44,335 nucleotides of DNA from Bacteroides caecigallinarum (GCF_021530995.1 NZ_JADYTF010000014.1:1-44335); one strand, 5' to 3'. Positions 1 to 8,469 are shown, counted from the stretch's first letter. The notes: a model not told the origin generated them from the sequence alone. Program-made: numbers and translations.

Positions 1-17
1 TGAGGCGATCAGCCTCA
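1..17. terminator. Possible terminator hairpin at window edge
   Basis: TGAGGC and GCCTCA form a perfect 6-bp stem around the loop GATCA. It lies about 115 bases past the stop of the leftmost minus-strand gene, where a terminator for that operon would be expected. Any T-run on the minus strand falls outside the window, so this stays tentative. Confidence 0.3.
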
Positions 18-130
18 CTCAATTCAAGCACTTTTATATGTTTCATGATTCAATTTCTAAAATATCATGAGACAATATTAATAATTTATGCTGAATATAA
101 AAATATTTTAGATCACTTACTTATAAATTA

Positions 131-1156
131 TTATAGTTTCGCTTTTGCGGATTCACTTCCCATCTTAGCCGCTGTTTTAAAATACTTTCTTGCCATCATG
201 GCATTGGCTGCAACATTTCCGCATCCTTGTTCATATATGACGCCAAGCATATAGTTTGATTCAGCACTACCGGAAGATTTAAAATATTTAATAGCATCGA
301 GCCCTTCCTTGGATTGATAAGCTTTCATTCCTTTTTCATAATTGGAATCTGTTACCTTTTCTGTTGGGGTAGCTGTCTTCTTTGTACTTGCAGGAGCTGT
401 TTTGACCTCTGTGAACTCTTCACTAGGTACTTGTCTGGTTGCAGGTTGTTCTGTATAACCGCTTCCTGCTACCTCTTTAACTTGTTCTTGTGGGGTAGGC
501 TCTTTTTGTTGGGGCGTAGTTTCTCCTGGTGTTTTAAAAACAAAAAACAGACCAACTACAACGGCTATTCCAATACATGCGGCAATTATTTTCATTGTAT
601 TGCCATTGGTGTTCTCCCCCGTTTTAGGTTTAATTCCTTGGTCGCCGGCTATTGCGCCTATACCTTTTTGGTTCTTGTCGTTCGGGACACCTTGTGGGGT
701 AGGATTAATTTGCTGAGGTCCACCAGGATTAAAATCAGGTATTCCCTGTCCTTGGTTTGGTATTTGCGGTCCTCCCTGTACCGGATTCTGATAAATAATG
801 TTGTATGTGACATTATTAGTATTAGAGTTGACCACTTTTTGAGAATTGTCCACATTTGAAGTGCTGATACTATTGGTAGTATTAGCCTCTACATGTGTAT
901 TGTTATTCTCTGTCATAGATTGTGTTTCAATCTTACGCCCAGTTATGCCACCTACCACATTACTTCTGCTGCCAATCTGGATGCCATCTTTTGATGCCTC
1001 ACTGTCTTCCAATATAGATTGCGCTTTTTTTAGTGCTTCATTTTCATTAGTCTTTACAGAAGCTTCGTCCACAAGATTTTCTCCGCAGTTGGGACAAGTC
1101 TCCATCTCGGGAGTGGTAGGTTCTCCACAAGATGGACAAAATTTATTCGCATTCAT
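131..1156 (-). CDS. Zinc-ribbon, single-TM protein with Sel1-like C-terminus
   Basis: This is a 341-residue protein of unknown function. Residues 7-24 form a double-CxxC zinc ribbon (C7, C10, C21, C24). A low-complexity Asn/Thr-rich and Pro/Gly/Gln-rich stretch follows (about 75-180), then one hydrophobic segment (about 187-207), a Thr/Pro-rich linker, and at 273-341 a helical repeat with the Sel1/TPR pattern (YxLGxIYEQG, then KYFKTAAKMGS). With no signal peptide, the ribbon is predicted cytoplasmic and the Sel1 part outside the inner membrane. The gene is last in the five-gene minus-strand operon and overlaps the preceding stop codon by 4 bases (ATGA), so its translation is coupled to, or fused by frameshifting with, that gene. 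The ribbon-plus-TM layout recalls B. subtilis YdjG, but that comparison is my inference. Confidence 0.85.
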   Translation of the reverse strand: MNANKFCPSCGEPTTPEMETCPNCGENLVDEASVKTNENEALKKAQSILEDSEASKDGIQIGSRSNVVGGITGRKIETQSMTENNNTHVEANTTNSISTSNVDNSQKVVNSNTNNVTYNIIYQNPVQGGPQIPNQGQGIPDFNPGGPQQINPTPQGVPNDKNQKGIGAIAGDQGIKPKTGENTNGNTMKIIAACIGIAVVVGLFFVFKTPGETTPQQKEPTPQEQVKEVAGSGYTEQPATRQVPSEEFTEVKTAPASTKKTATPTEKVTDSNYEKGMKAYQSKEGLDAIKYFKSSGSAESNYMLGVIYEQGCGNVAANAMMARKYFKTAAKMGSESAKAKL

Positions 1157-1587
1157 CTCTTTTTTCTTTTAAAATTATTGTTACTTTTTTTCTTCTTTTT
1201 TCTTTGTGCGAGAACAAGTTTGTTCATGGCCGGTTCTTTTTTTTCGTTTATACAAACTGTTTTCTCGTCTGAAGCTTCTTCCTTTTCTTCTTTTGGCATA
1301 AAAACCAAATCAGATGGAAATGAAGTTTGTTCCGGTACATGGATTAGTTTCCCTTCTGAAGTCTTTACAGATATGGTACATATAAATCCTGTATTTTCCA
1401 ATTCGCCGTTGATTTCAACTTCTTGCTGATCAAACTGTTTGAAGAAACTGTCGTTTATATCAAAAGTTCCTTTTCGGTATAATCTGTATGACTCCCCTGA
1501 TGGAGTAATCAGATAAGTCATAAAACCTTCTGATTTCGATCCTTGTCCGGCTAACTTATATTCAATATGACCTTTGTAGGTATCCAT
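1153..1587 (-). CDS. Small protein with beta-rich N-terminus and Lys-rich tail
   Basis: This 144-residue protein is not assigned to a family. Residues 1-80 alternate in a way that suggests a small beta barrel, possibly OB-like. Residues 90-115 are acidic, and the last 20 residues are dominated by Lys and Arg. It has no signal peptide or membrane segment, so it should be cytoplasmic. It lies 27 bases after the SPFH gene and overlaps the next gene by 4 bases. The tail is encoded by A-runs holding two in-frame A AAA AAG heptamers; only the second leads into an open -1 frame. The basic tail could bind nucleic acid or acidic lipid head groups, which is a guess from composition. Confidence 0.8.
   Translation of the reverse strand: MDTYKGHIEYKLAGQGSKSEGFMTYLITPSGESYRLYRKGTFDINDSFFKQFDQQEVEINGELENTGFICTISVKTSEGKLIHVPEQTSFPSDLVFMPKEEKEEASDEKTVCINEKKEPAMNKLVLAQRKKKKKSNNNFKRKKR
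1159..1165 (-). promoter_or_regulatory. Candidate -1 frameshift heptamer A AAA AAG
   Basis: The last codons of the upstream gene read AGA AAA AAG AGA TGA, which places A AAA AAG in the exact X XXY YYZ register used for -1 slippage. After slipping, the ribosome would read GAG and then the ATG of the next gene in frame. The A-rich stretch could instead simply be the ribosome-binding region of the next gene, since Bacteroidota favour A-rich sequence over Shine-Dalgarno sites. Confidence 0.45.
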
Positions 1588-1614
1588 TTGTTTTCAGTTT
1601 ATTGATATAGACTC

Positions 1615-3768
1615 TTAAATTTGTTCACCGCATTCTGGGCAAACTTTTGTATCTTTGCTTATTGAAGCACCACATCCGGGACAATACATTTTTTCGTTTT
1701 CATTCGATTTCGATATTGTACTTTGTTTTTCTTCATTTTGTTGTGTTACCGGTACTGTTTGTCCTTGCTGTAAAGGCCTGTTTGCCAGTTCACTTGGGGC
1801 ATATCCTTGTCTTGTTGTATAATTTAAAGATTGGTTATAAGCATTGTCAGCCCTTTGTTGCTGGTAGAATGTCTGCTGTGTCTGAAGATTTGCCTGATTT
1901 GCCTGATTGTCAAGCATGCGGTTCATCAATTGATACATCATCTCTTGGTTTCTACGCTGTTCTTCATTCAGACGTTCGCTTGCGGCTCTTTCTACCTCAG
2001 CATTATTTCGGGCTGTGTAGGAGCGTGCAAATTCCAAGGAAACTTCCCCGCCGCTCATTGCCAATATTTGCTCTGGAGTCAGATTACTTTGGATGTTGGC
2101 CATATTTTCATTGTGGGCAAATTGTTGTGCCTGCATGTCGGCCTGGTGTCTCCGCTCGTTTTCTTTGCTCGCTTCTTGAGCCTGCAGAATTTGCATGAGC
2201 CTTTCCTGTTGCTGCCTGTCTTCTTCCATCTCCAGCTCATGTTCGCGCTTACGTTGTTCAAATTGCAGGTCAGCATCACGTTTACGTTGCTGGTAATCAA
2301 AATCTGCGTCCCTTTGTCTGTTTGCCGCTTTTTGATCTTCAAGCATTTGTTGGATGTGGAGTTCAGTCTTGGCTTTTTCTACCATCATCTCGTTTTCGCC
2401 CTGCATTCTAATACGCTCAAACTCAATACTGTCTTTAAGCTGAGACAATCGCAGAGCCATACCACGTTGATATGCATGTTGTTCGCTAAGGGCTCTGATT
2501 TCTGCCAGATCGTCTTCTCTTATTAGTCTGGTTCTTTCAATTTCTGCCAAGGCTGCTTCACGTTCTTCCTTGGTGCGTGCTTCTCGCAGCAAACGCTCGT
2601 TTTCGAGTAGCATGACGAATTTATTCATTTCGTCTTCTGTCAGTAACTGGTCTCTGTTTATCTCGTTAAGCCTTTGCTGTAATTCTACGGCAGTGCGCGC
2701 TGTATGTATTTGCTGACTGTTGTTGACGTCTGCAAGTCTGTTCTTAAAATCATTTGTACGTCGGAGATAGTCCAGTTCCTGTTCGGAAAGATACATCTCA
2801 TGACTTAAATTATTGAATCGCTGTATATCTTCATTGTCAGCAGAAATCTCAACGATACGCACAATTTCCAATCCCCAGAAAGCTTCTGCTGCCGCAATGT
2901 TCAGTTGCTCTTTTATTACCGTCAATAGCTCGGCTGGTATTCTGTTTGATGTAATCGGTTTATCATACAGAACTTCTTGAATTGTTGTTCTTACAGTTTC
3001 AGCTATTTCATCTATCAGTATTGCTGTATTAAGATATTGTTTATCTACGAGATAATGTAATATGAATTCTTCCTGTTTCTTTATTCGGAAATAAGCATTC
3101 AAACCGATATTCATGTCATGGTGTTGTGTATGGATAATCATCGGTTTGAAATTATTGTAATCATCCAGATTTTTTTGCTTAGCTCCTATAAGCATCGGAA
3201 ATGCCCTGTCTAGCAGGATTACAATCGAGAATGACGCTCCTGCTTTTGCTTGTGCAAAAATATCTCTTTGCTGTTTGGCGTGCATTTCTACCTTTGATTC
3301 TTCCTCGGGTTTGTTTTCCAGCTGTTTTCTTCGGCTCTTGAATAAGTCGATGATAATTTGCCATGCATTACTTATGCATGTAGATACAGTTTCTCCAACC
3401 GAAGTACGTCTTGGCTGGAAATCATAAGAACCACCGCTGATGCTTGCTATTGTCGTACCATTTGCGCGGATAAACGCAGTTGTTCCTTCGGCTATAATAA
3501 TGCCTTCAACATCCTTGTAAGTTGCCATTTCCTGTTCGGTTATGACACGTGCCACCTGACCTGGAGTGATATTCCAGTGAATACGCTGGTTTGTAACAAT
3601 CAGATCTTCCTTCAGATTTTCCTTTTCATTTTTATTGCCCTGTTGGACATCTGTAGGTTGATTCTGAGGTTGTGTTGCTTCAGGTATATTTCCGGAAACT
3701 TTAGTTCCACATTTTACACAAAACTTGGCACCTGGTTTTAATGGAGCGCCACATTTAGAACAATTCAT
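1615..3768 (-). CDS. SPFH/virion-core-like coiled-coil protein with zinc ribbons at both ends
   Basis: This is a 717-residue cytoplasmic protein. A zinc ribbon at 3-20 (C3, C6, C17, C20) is followed by a domain at about 80-310 with the pattern of SPFH/band-7 proteins of the YdjI or 'virion core protein' type. A long, highly charged coiled coil (about 320-545), a Gln/Asn-rich stretch, and a second zinc ribbon (C696, C699, C710, C713) complete it. SPFH proteins oligomerise at membranes as scaffolds, and coiled coil after SPFH is the usual layout. In B. subtilis a comparable protein is encoded with a PspA homologue and small zinc-ribbon partners in ydjFGHI. No PspA homologue is visible here; the neighbours are a C25-type protease and zinc-ribbon proteins. 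The family call is from residue pattern only. Confidence 0.8.
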   Translation of the reverse strand: MNCSKCGAPLKPGAKFCVKCGTKVSGNIPEATQPQNQPTDVQQGNKNEKENLKEDLIVTNQRIHWNITPGQVARVITEQEMATYKDVEGIIIAEGTTAFIRANGTTIASISGGSYDFQPRRTSVGETVSTCISNAWQIIIDLFKSRRKQLENKPEEESKVEMHAKQQRDIFAQAKAGASFSIVILLDRAFPMLIGAKQKNLDDYNNFKPMIIHTQHHDMNIGLNAYFRIKKQEEFILHYLVDKQYLNTAILIDEIAETVRTTIQEVLYDKPITSNRIPAELLTVIKEQLNIAAAEAFWGLEIVRIVEISADNEDIQRFNNLSHEMYLSEQELDYLRRTNDFKNRLADVNNSQQIHTARTAVELQQRLNEINRDQLLTEDEMNKFVMLLENERLLREARTKEEREAALAEIERTRLIREDDLAEIRALSEQHAYQRGMALRLSQLKDSIEFERIRMQGENEMMVEKAKTELHIQQMLEDQKAANRQRDADFDYQQRKRDADLQFEQRKREHELEMEEDRQQQERLMQILQAQEASKENERRHQADMQAQQFAHNENMANIQSNLTPEQILAMSGGEVSLEFARSYTARNNAEVERAASERLNEEQRRNQEMMYQLMNRMLDNQANQANLQTQQTFYQQQRADNAYNQSLNYTTRQGYAPSELANRPLQQGQTVPVTQQNEEKQSTISKSNENEKMYCPGCGASISKDTKVCPECGEQI

Positions 3769-3794
3769 ATATTATATGATTTTTAGATTAAACA

Positions 3795-5507
3795 TTATTT
3801 GGTAATTCTGACACTTCTTATTTTTCCATTCATGTCGGACGATACGCTCATCAGATTGTAAAATCCGTCCGGCGCACTTTTATGCTCATCCAAATTGTAT
3901 TGAATTTCATACCCTTTTTGTCCGCTAACAGATGTTGTCCGGCTCATGCTGATCGGTTTTCTAGGGCTTATACCCCATTCCTTGTAGAGCTGGTCGTTTA
4001 TTTTCGATTGAATTTCTGCGATGTTTGCGTCAACCTGTGCTCTAACTTGTGCCAATAAAGACATAGGTTTTGTTTCTTCTTCTAGTGGTATAGGTACGTT
4101 TTCCAGTTTGCAGGAAGCTGTTGTCGGATTTATCAATGTCCCGATATTGGTATTTGTTGCAGGTTTTGAAGCTTTGTTCATTTTCTTGTTCATGATGAAC
4201 AGTGTCGGATCGCCAAATAGGTTAAACTCTACTAGAGTTGTTGATTCTACAGGTCCGATTTCAGAAGTCTGATGCATAATTCTTTTGGCTTCGAACAATG
4301 CAGCTCCAGCCGGCAGACCATCCAGCAAATTGTTTACAAATTCTCCGGTAATAACGTCTGCGTTATTCATTAGGACAGGAGAGTTTGCTTCATGAGGGTC
4401 AGGTTGACCGTATGCCACGCGTGACGCACCCAGATATATTAATGTGTTTGTACTCATAGCAGTCAAAAGCATACTATGTTCCTTGTCAAAACCAATGAAA
4501 CGGGCTCCATAACAAGCTTCTGATACAATTACGTTAGGTTGGTTGCATGCGGCGATTGCTGCAGGGAAAACAGCAATTCTCCAGTCTTCGGAGTCCTTTG
4601 TAGATTGTCCCAAAAAATAGAATGTATCTTTGGCAGCAGAGCCATGTAAATTAAAGAAAAACAGCTGTGCATTTGTATTAAATACCTGACCGATTATTTT
4701 ATGATCAACTTCGGGTGTAAGAAATAATTGTCCATATAATATTTCTTTTGGTAATGGCTTGTAACAAGGAAACAGCTGTTCTCTGCTCATCCTGTTTGTT
4801 ACTTTGGCTGTTACTTTCATCCAGTGAGGGTCACACTGTCCATATCCTGCATCTATCTCAATAACAGGATTTTCGACAACTCTTTGCAGATAGCCGGCAA
4901 GATCCTGATATACTGCATCTGTCGCTAACGGTAATCTGCCAACATAAAACAGTGCATCATAAAAAAATATTTCTCCGGATCGGATTGCGTCATTCATCTT
5001 TGCTCCATAGGGATATGCATATAATAAATCCGTATCAATTTTTTTATCAGGGTCACTTGCTTTATCCCCTAAATAATGTGGTATGGCAGGCATAGGTATT
5101 ATGTCATCTCCACCTATGATAAACAGGAATGTTGATGGCTCTTCACGCTTTCGTGTTTCTTCATCGTGAATTTGTTTAAGTATGTCGGCATATTCATGCC
5201 ATGGAGAATCCTGGGTAAGGCTTCTTTTACTGAAGAACCCTTTTTGTTCAACTCCTGCATCAGCCAGTCTATAGAGGATACCTTGTTCCGCTTTAAGTTG
5301 GATAAAGGAATTTAAAAGGTCAGTTATATCCTGTTGGCTGACTGATAATTTTCTGGCCAGATAGGGTATATGTGTAAACAATATGCCTTTTAATACCGGA
5401 GCGTCATAACTTTTTTCGTATTCCTGCTCGACTTTAGTTCCGCATTCAGGGCAGAACAACATGTCATCATCTAGTTGGTTTCCACATTCGGGACAAAACA
5501 TAGGCAT
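3795..5507 (-). CDS. Cytoplasmic gingipain-like (peptidase C25, clan CD) protease with zinc ribbon
   Basis: This 570-residue protein starts with a zinc ribbon (C5, C8, C19, C22). Residues about 126-440 follow the C25 pattern: a strand ending in GGDDIIPMP, then VGRLP, then FFFNLHGS with candidate catalytic His288, then VSEACYGA with candidate catalytic Cys332, and the closing FNLFGDPTLF. That His-to-Cys order and spacing is the clan CD (caspase/gingipain/CHAT) signature. Known gingipains are secreted and carry a type IX secretion signal; this protein has neither a signal peptide nor such a C-terminal domain, so it should act in the cytoplasm. Residues 440-570 are an unassigned helical and beta segment. 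It lies 26 bases before the SPFH gene and shares the zinc-ribbon module with it. Substrates are unknown. CHAT is the main alternative label. Confidence 0.82.
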   Translation of the reverse strand: MPMFCPECGNQLDDDMLFCPECGTKVEQEYEKSYDAPVLKGILFTHIPYLARKLSVSQQDITDLLNSFIQLKAEQGILYRLADAGVEQKGFFSKRSLTQDSPWHEYADILKQIHDEETRKREEPSTFLFIIGGDDIIPMPAIPHYLGDKASDPDKKIDTDLLYAYPYGAKMNDAIRSGEIFFYDALFYVGRLPLATDAVYQDLAGYLQRVVENPVIEIDAGYGQCDPHWMKVTAKVTNRMSREQLFPCYKPLPKEILYGQLFLTPEVDHKIIGQVFNTNAQLFFFNLHGSAAKDTFYFLGQSTKDSEDWRIAVFPAAIAACNQPNVIVSEACYGARFIGFDKEHSMLLTAMSTNTLIYLGASRVAYGQPDPHEANSPVLMNNADVITGEFVNNLLDGLPAGAALFEAKRIMHQTSEIGPVESTTLVEFNLFGDPTLFIMNKKMNKASKPATNTNIGTLINPTTASCKLENVPIPLEEETKPMSLLAQVRAQVDANIAEIQSKINDQLYKEWGISPRKPISMSRTTSVSGQKGYEIQYNLDEHKSAPDGFYNLMSVSSDMNGKIRSVRITK

Positions 5508-5521
5508 TAAAAATTAGTTTG

Positions 5522-6964
5522 TTATTTGATGTATTTTTCTCTTTTCTTAGTTACACCTTTCACATAATTACGAGCTTCGGCTGTGCTCAGTTTATTAGTC
5601 AGATGGTGGTATAACTTAGTGTAGTCAAGCTTGTTGATTTCGTTATAGGCATTACTTACACGTGTTGTTCCAATGAACGCGCGGCTTACATTTCCCGCTC
5701 CTGTATTATAGCTTGCTATTACGCATAATCTTCTGCAATGTACATTTTTAACCTTCTCAAACGTATTATATAAAATTCTCAGATAGGCTGTTCCCAATTC
5801 AATGTTCCGTTCTGGATCAAACAAATAACTCTTTGTGGGTACTTTCTCTATACCATAAACGAAGCTATATGCATGTACTCCACCGGATGTTGGAACTAGC
5901 TGCATGAGTCCGTATGCCGGAATATGACTTGTGGCTTGAGGATTGAAACTTGATTCCTGTTCCATAACCGCAAAGATCAGTGGCTGTTCAATCTGGAATT
6001 TATTGCTGTATTTTTTAACGATGTCTTTATATAAAGCTGCAGACTTGGATATATTGTCACTAACTAAAGGTAAATTAATATAAACAACTTTGCGATTACT
6101 TCCGTCTTTTCCTGTTACTTTAGTTACAGATTTGTTGATTTGCTTTGCAACTTGGTAGGCAATGTTTTCCTTGGATTTATTGCTGAGATTTTGCTTCTCT
6201 TCACTTTGCGGCAGAGCAACTTCTTTTTTATTTTTTTCTTTCTCTTCCAATTTAATTCTCGCCAGTGTCTTGTCTTTTTGCGAACGCTTTTGAGATTCAG
6301 TCTTTTTAGGTATTTTCAGTTCTCCACCTCTGACTATAGGCTGGGGAGGAGTCTTTTTCTTATTTGAGGTTGGGCTTTTGTGGCTCTTCATATTTTCTGA
6401 AGTCAAATCTATATGATAGTCTGACAAGTCCAATAATCCGTCTAATACCGGATTTTGGGTTATGGGCTTGGACTGATCTACTTGTGAACGGTAGGGACAA
6501 GTGCTGCCTCGGCTGACCATTAAATTGTATATAGCTTCTGTAAGCTTTTCGTCAATTTCTTCCTGATTGGCGTTCGGATCAACTGCAATTTCTACCAAAG
6601 CATTGCCTTTCTCGAAATTTACAATAGAACGTGAAAGGAAATCGTCACTGTACTCAACCCATTCATATTTTGAATCAAGTACTATGGAATCTCCTCCCCA
6701 AACTTTTTGGATATTGTTTTTATATATGTTAAATTCAGCTGTCGCTTTCTCAATATAGTCATTATAAGCTTTTTTTACGGAGTCGGCATATTGCTCAAAG
6801 TCATTTTTTTCTGCATTGATACGGGCATTAAAATCTCTGACCAATGAATTCAATTCATCTTCCGTTGTTTGTGCTTTTATAGGTATATGACAAACAACTA
6901 GTAATATAAATGCGTATATTACCAACCTTAAAAATTGTTGTTTGTAGTCGTATGGTTTCATCAT
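5522..6964 (-). CDS. MltC-like lytic transglycosylase (DUF3393 plus SLT domains)
   Basis: This 480-residue protein is predicted to cleave the MurNAc-GlcNAc bond of peptidoglycan with 1,6-anhydro ring formation. Residues 1-31 are a signal peptide ending IKAQ; there is no lipobox (Val precedes Cys25), unlike E. coli MltC, which is a lipoprotein. Residues about 38-150 match the MltC N-terminal domain (KVWG, then YSDDFLSRSIVNFEKG). A Lys-rich linker (200-270) leads to the SLT domain, with catalytic Glu337 in ESSFNP, then YGLMQLVP and ASYNTGAGN. It is the first gene of the minus-strand operon, 14 bases before the C25 protease gene. Finding it with cytoplasmic zinc-ribbon proteins suggests the operon acts on the envelope. 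Confidence 0.9.
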   Translation of the reverse strand: MMKPYDYKQQFLRLVIYAFILLVVCHIPIKAQTTEDELNSLVRDFNARINAEKNDFEQYADSVKKAYNDYIEKATAEFNIYKNNIQKVWGGDSIVLDSKYEWVEYSDDFLSRSIVNFEKGNALVEIAVDPNANQEEIDEKLTEAIYNLMVSRGSTCPYRSQVDQSKPITQNPVLDGLLDLSDYHIDLTSENMKSHKSPTSNKKKTPPQPIVRGGELKIPKKTESQKRSQKDKTLARIKLEEKEKNKKEVALPQSEEKQNLSNKSKENIAYQVAKQINKSVTKVTGKDGSNRKVVYINLPLVSDNISKSAALYKDIVKKYSNKFQIEQPLIFAVMEQESSFNPQATSHIPAYGLMQLVPTSGGVHAYSFVYGIEKVPTKSYLFDPERNIELGTAYLRILYNTFEKVKNVHCRRLCVIASYNTGAGNVSRAFIGTTRVSNAYNEINKLDYTKLYHHLTNKLSTAEARNYVKGVTKKREKYIK

Positions 6965-7268
6965 TCAACTGTTTTTCATAAATTAATCAAATACGATATA
7001 ATTCTCTTTTTCGCAAAGTTAACAGATTACTTATTTTTTAAAAAGAAAATTTAATAAAAAATGTTAGAACTGTTATATAACACTTTTGTATATATTTTAT
7101 GCCGTATATGGGGTGATGATTTGATGTTTATACTGTAATTTTTACGTATATTTATATTATAAGAGTGATTACTTTATTCTTTTTGTAATAATAATTGTTA
7201 TATTATGGAATGTCTTTTTATTATAATAATAGAGAAGGAAGTTAAATATATACAACCATTTTTTATAT
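6965..7268. other. Long AT-rich intergenic region
   Basis: This stretch is very AT-rich with no credible ORF, tRNA or strong hairpin. Its only recognised content is the candidate promoter at 7014-7021. The rest, about 7030-7268, shows nothing I can assign. Confidence 0.6.
7014..7021 (-). promoter_or_regulatory. Candidate promoter of the zinc-ribbon/C25/SPFH operon
   Basis: The minus strand reads TAACTTTG, a perfect match to the Bacteroidota -7 element TAnnTTTG, about 50 bases upstream of the transglycosylase start. No TTTG stands at the ideal -33 distance; the sequence there is only A/T-rich. Confidence 0.45.
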
Positions 7269-7310
7269 AAAAAAACGGCGGTGCAAAATTCATTATGAAC
7301 TTTTCACCGC
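7269..7310 (-). terminator. Rho-independent terminator of rfbB
   Basis: GCGGTG (7278-7283) pairs with CACCGC (7305-7310). On the minus strand the stem is followed by a run of seven T (complement of 7269-7275), just past the rfbB stop. Confidence 0.75.
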
Positions 7311-7329
7311 TTATGTTTTATGAAAACAT

Positions 7330-8469
7330 TTATTTGTTTTTATACATGTTTTCGTAATAATTCTGATAATCCCCGCTTGTTACATATTTCACCCATTCCT
7401 GATTGTTCAGATACCATTCGATGGTTTTTACTATACCGTCCTCAAATTTTGTTTCCGGTGTCCATCCTAACTCTTCAGAAATCTTTGTTGGATCGATCGC
7501 ATAACGCTTGTCGTGTCCCAATCTGTCTTTTACGTAAGAAATTAGCGAATCATTAATCCAGTCTATAGATATTTCACCGTTTTCGTTGAGTCCCTTTTTC
7601 TTTAGTATTTTTCTCAATTCAGGTTTCTCCGCCATCATGTCGTGGATGGTGCTTATTGTCAGCTTTACTATATCTATATTTTTCTTTTCGTTATGTCCGC
7701 CTACGTTGTAAACTTCTCCGCATCTGCCTTTGTTTACCACCAGGTCAATGGCCTTGCAGTGGTCTTCCACATACAGCCAGTCTCTCACATTCGATCCGTC
7801 GCCATATACAGGCAGTCTTTTTCCTTCAAGTATATTCTTTATGATGAGCGGAATAAGTTTTTCAGGGAAGTGATACGGCCCATAGTTGTTTGAACATCTG
7901 GTAATTGTAACCGGCATCTTGTATGTGTCATGATATGCCATGACAATCATGTCCGCACTTGCCTTTGATGCACTGTAAGGGCTATGTGGACATAATGGAG
8001 TGGTTTCAGTGAAATATCCTTCCGAACCTAACGAGCCATAAACTTCATCTGTAGAAACTTGATGGAATCTCACGTCCTTTCTCCATGTTGGATAACCTGT
8101 CTCGTCTTTACCCGTAACCCAAGCTCTGCGGGCTGCATCCATGAGGTTTTGTGTGCCTAATATGTTGGTCTGTAGAAACAACTGAGGGTCTTCTATGCTG
8201 CGGTCAACGTGACTTTCTGCTGCAAAATTCACGATACAGTCGAATTTATAGTCAGCAAACAGACGTTCTACAAGTTCGCTGTCGCATATATTACCTCTTA
8301 CAAAAAAGCAGCGTTCATTGTCAATATCGTTGGCTATTGTAGCCAGATTTCCGGCATACGTCAAAGCATCCAATATTACGACTTTAATATCATCGTGTTT
8401 TTTCAGAATGTATTTGATGTAATTTGAACCAATGAAGCCTGCTGCTCCTGTGACTAAATACGTTTTCAT
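7330..8469 (-). CDS. rfbB: dTDP-glucose 4,6-dehydratase
   Basis: RfbB converts dTDP-glucose to dTDP-4-keto-6-deoxyglucose, the second step toward dTDP-rhamnose and related sugars for surface polysaccharides. The 379-residue protein has the Rossmann NAD motif GAAGFIG at 8-14, the STDEVYG catalytic segment (T140, D141, E142), and the YxxxK pair Y165/K169 in YSASK, all typical of the extended SDR family. The other dTDP-rhamnose genes (rfbA, rfbC, rfbD) are not next to it; the gene appears to be a single transcription unit with its own promoter and terminator. Confidence 0.95.
   Translation of the reverse strand: MKTYLVTGAAGFIGSNYIKYILKKHDDIKVVILDALTYAGNLATIANDIDNERCFFVRGNICDSELVERLFADYKFDCIVNFAAESHVDRSIEDPQLFLQTNILGTQNLMDAARRAWVTGKDETGYPTWRKDVRFHQVSTDEVYGSLGSEGYFTETTPLCPHSPYSASKASADMIVMAYHDTYKMPVTITRCSNNYGPYHFPEKLIPLIIKNILEGKRLPVYGDGSNVRDWLYVEDHCKAIDLVVNKGRCGEVYNVGGHNEKKNIDIVKLTISTIHDMMAEKPELRKILKKKGLNENGEISIDWINDSLISYVKDRLGHDKRYAIDPTKISEELGWTPETKFEDGIVKTIEWYLNNQEWVKYVTSGDYQNYYENMYKNK

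Noticed and set aside
1190-1215. First A AAA AAG heptamer in the Lys-rich tail
   Set aside because: A -1 slip here reaches TAA within a few codons, so it cannot yield an extended product; only the later heptamer leads into the next gene.
1831-2526. Long plus-strand open frame opposite the SPFH gene
   Set aside because: It is antisense to a well-supported coiled-coil gene with clear zinc ribbons; the frame is open because of the opposite gene's codon bias, and its product has no recognisable domain.
7085-7260. Possible small RNA or tRNA in the AT-rich gap
   Set aside because: No cloverleaf, strong stem or G+C-rich island was found.
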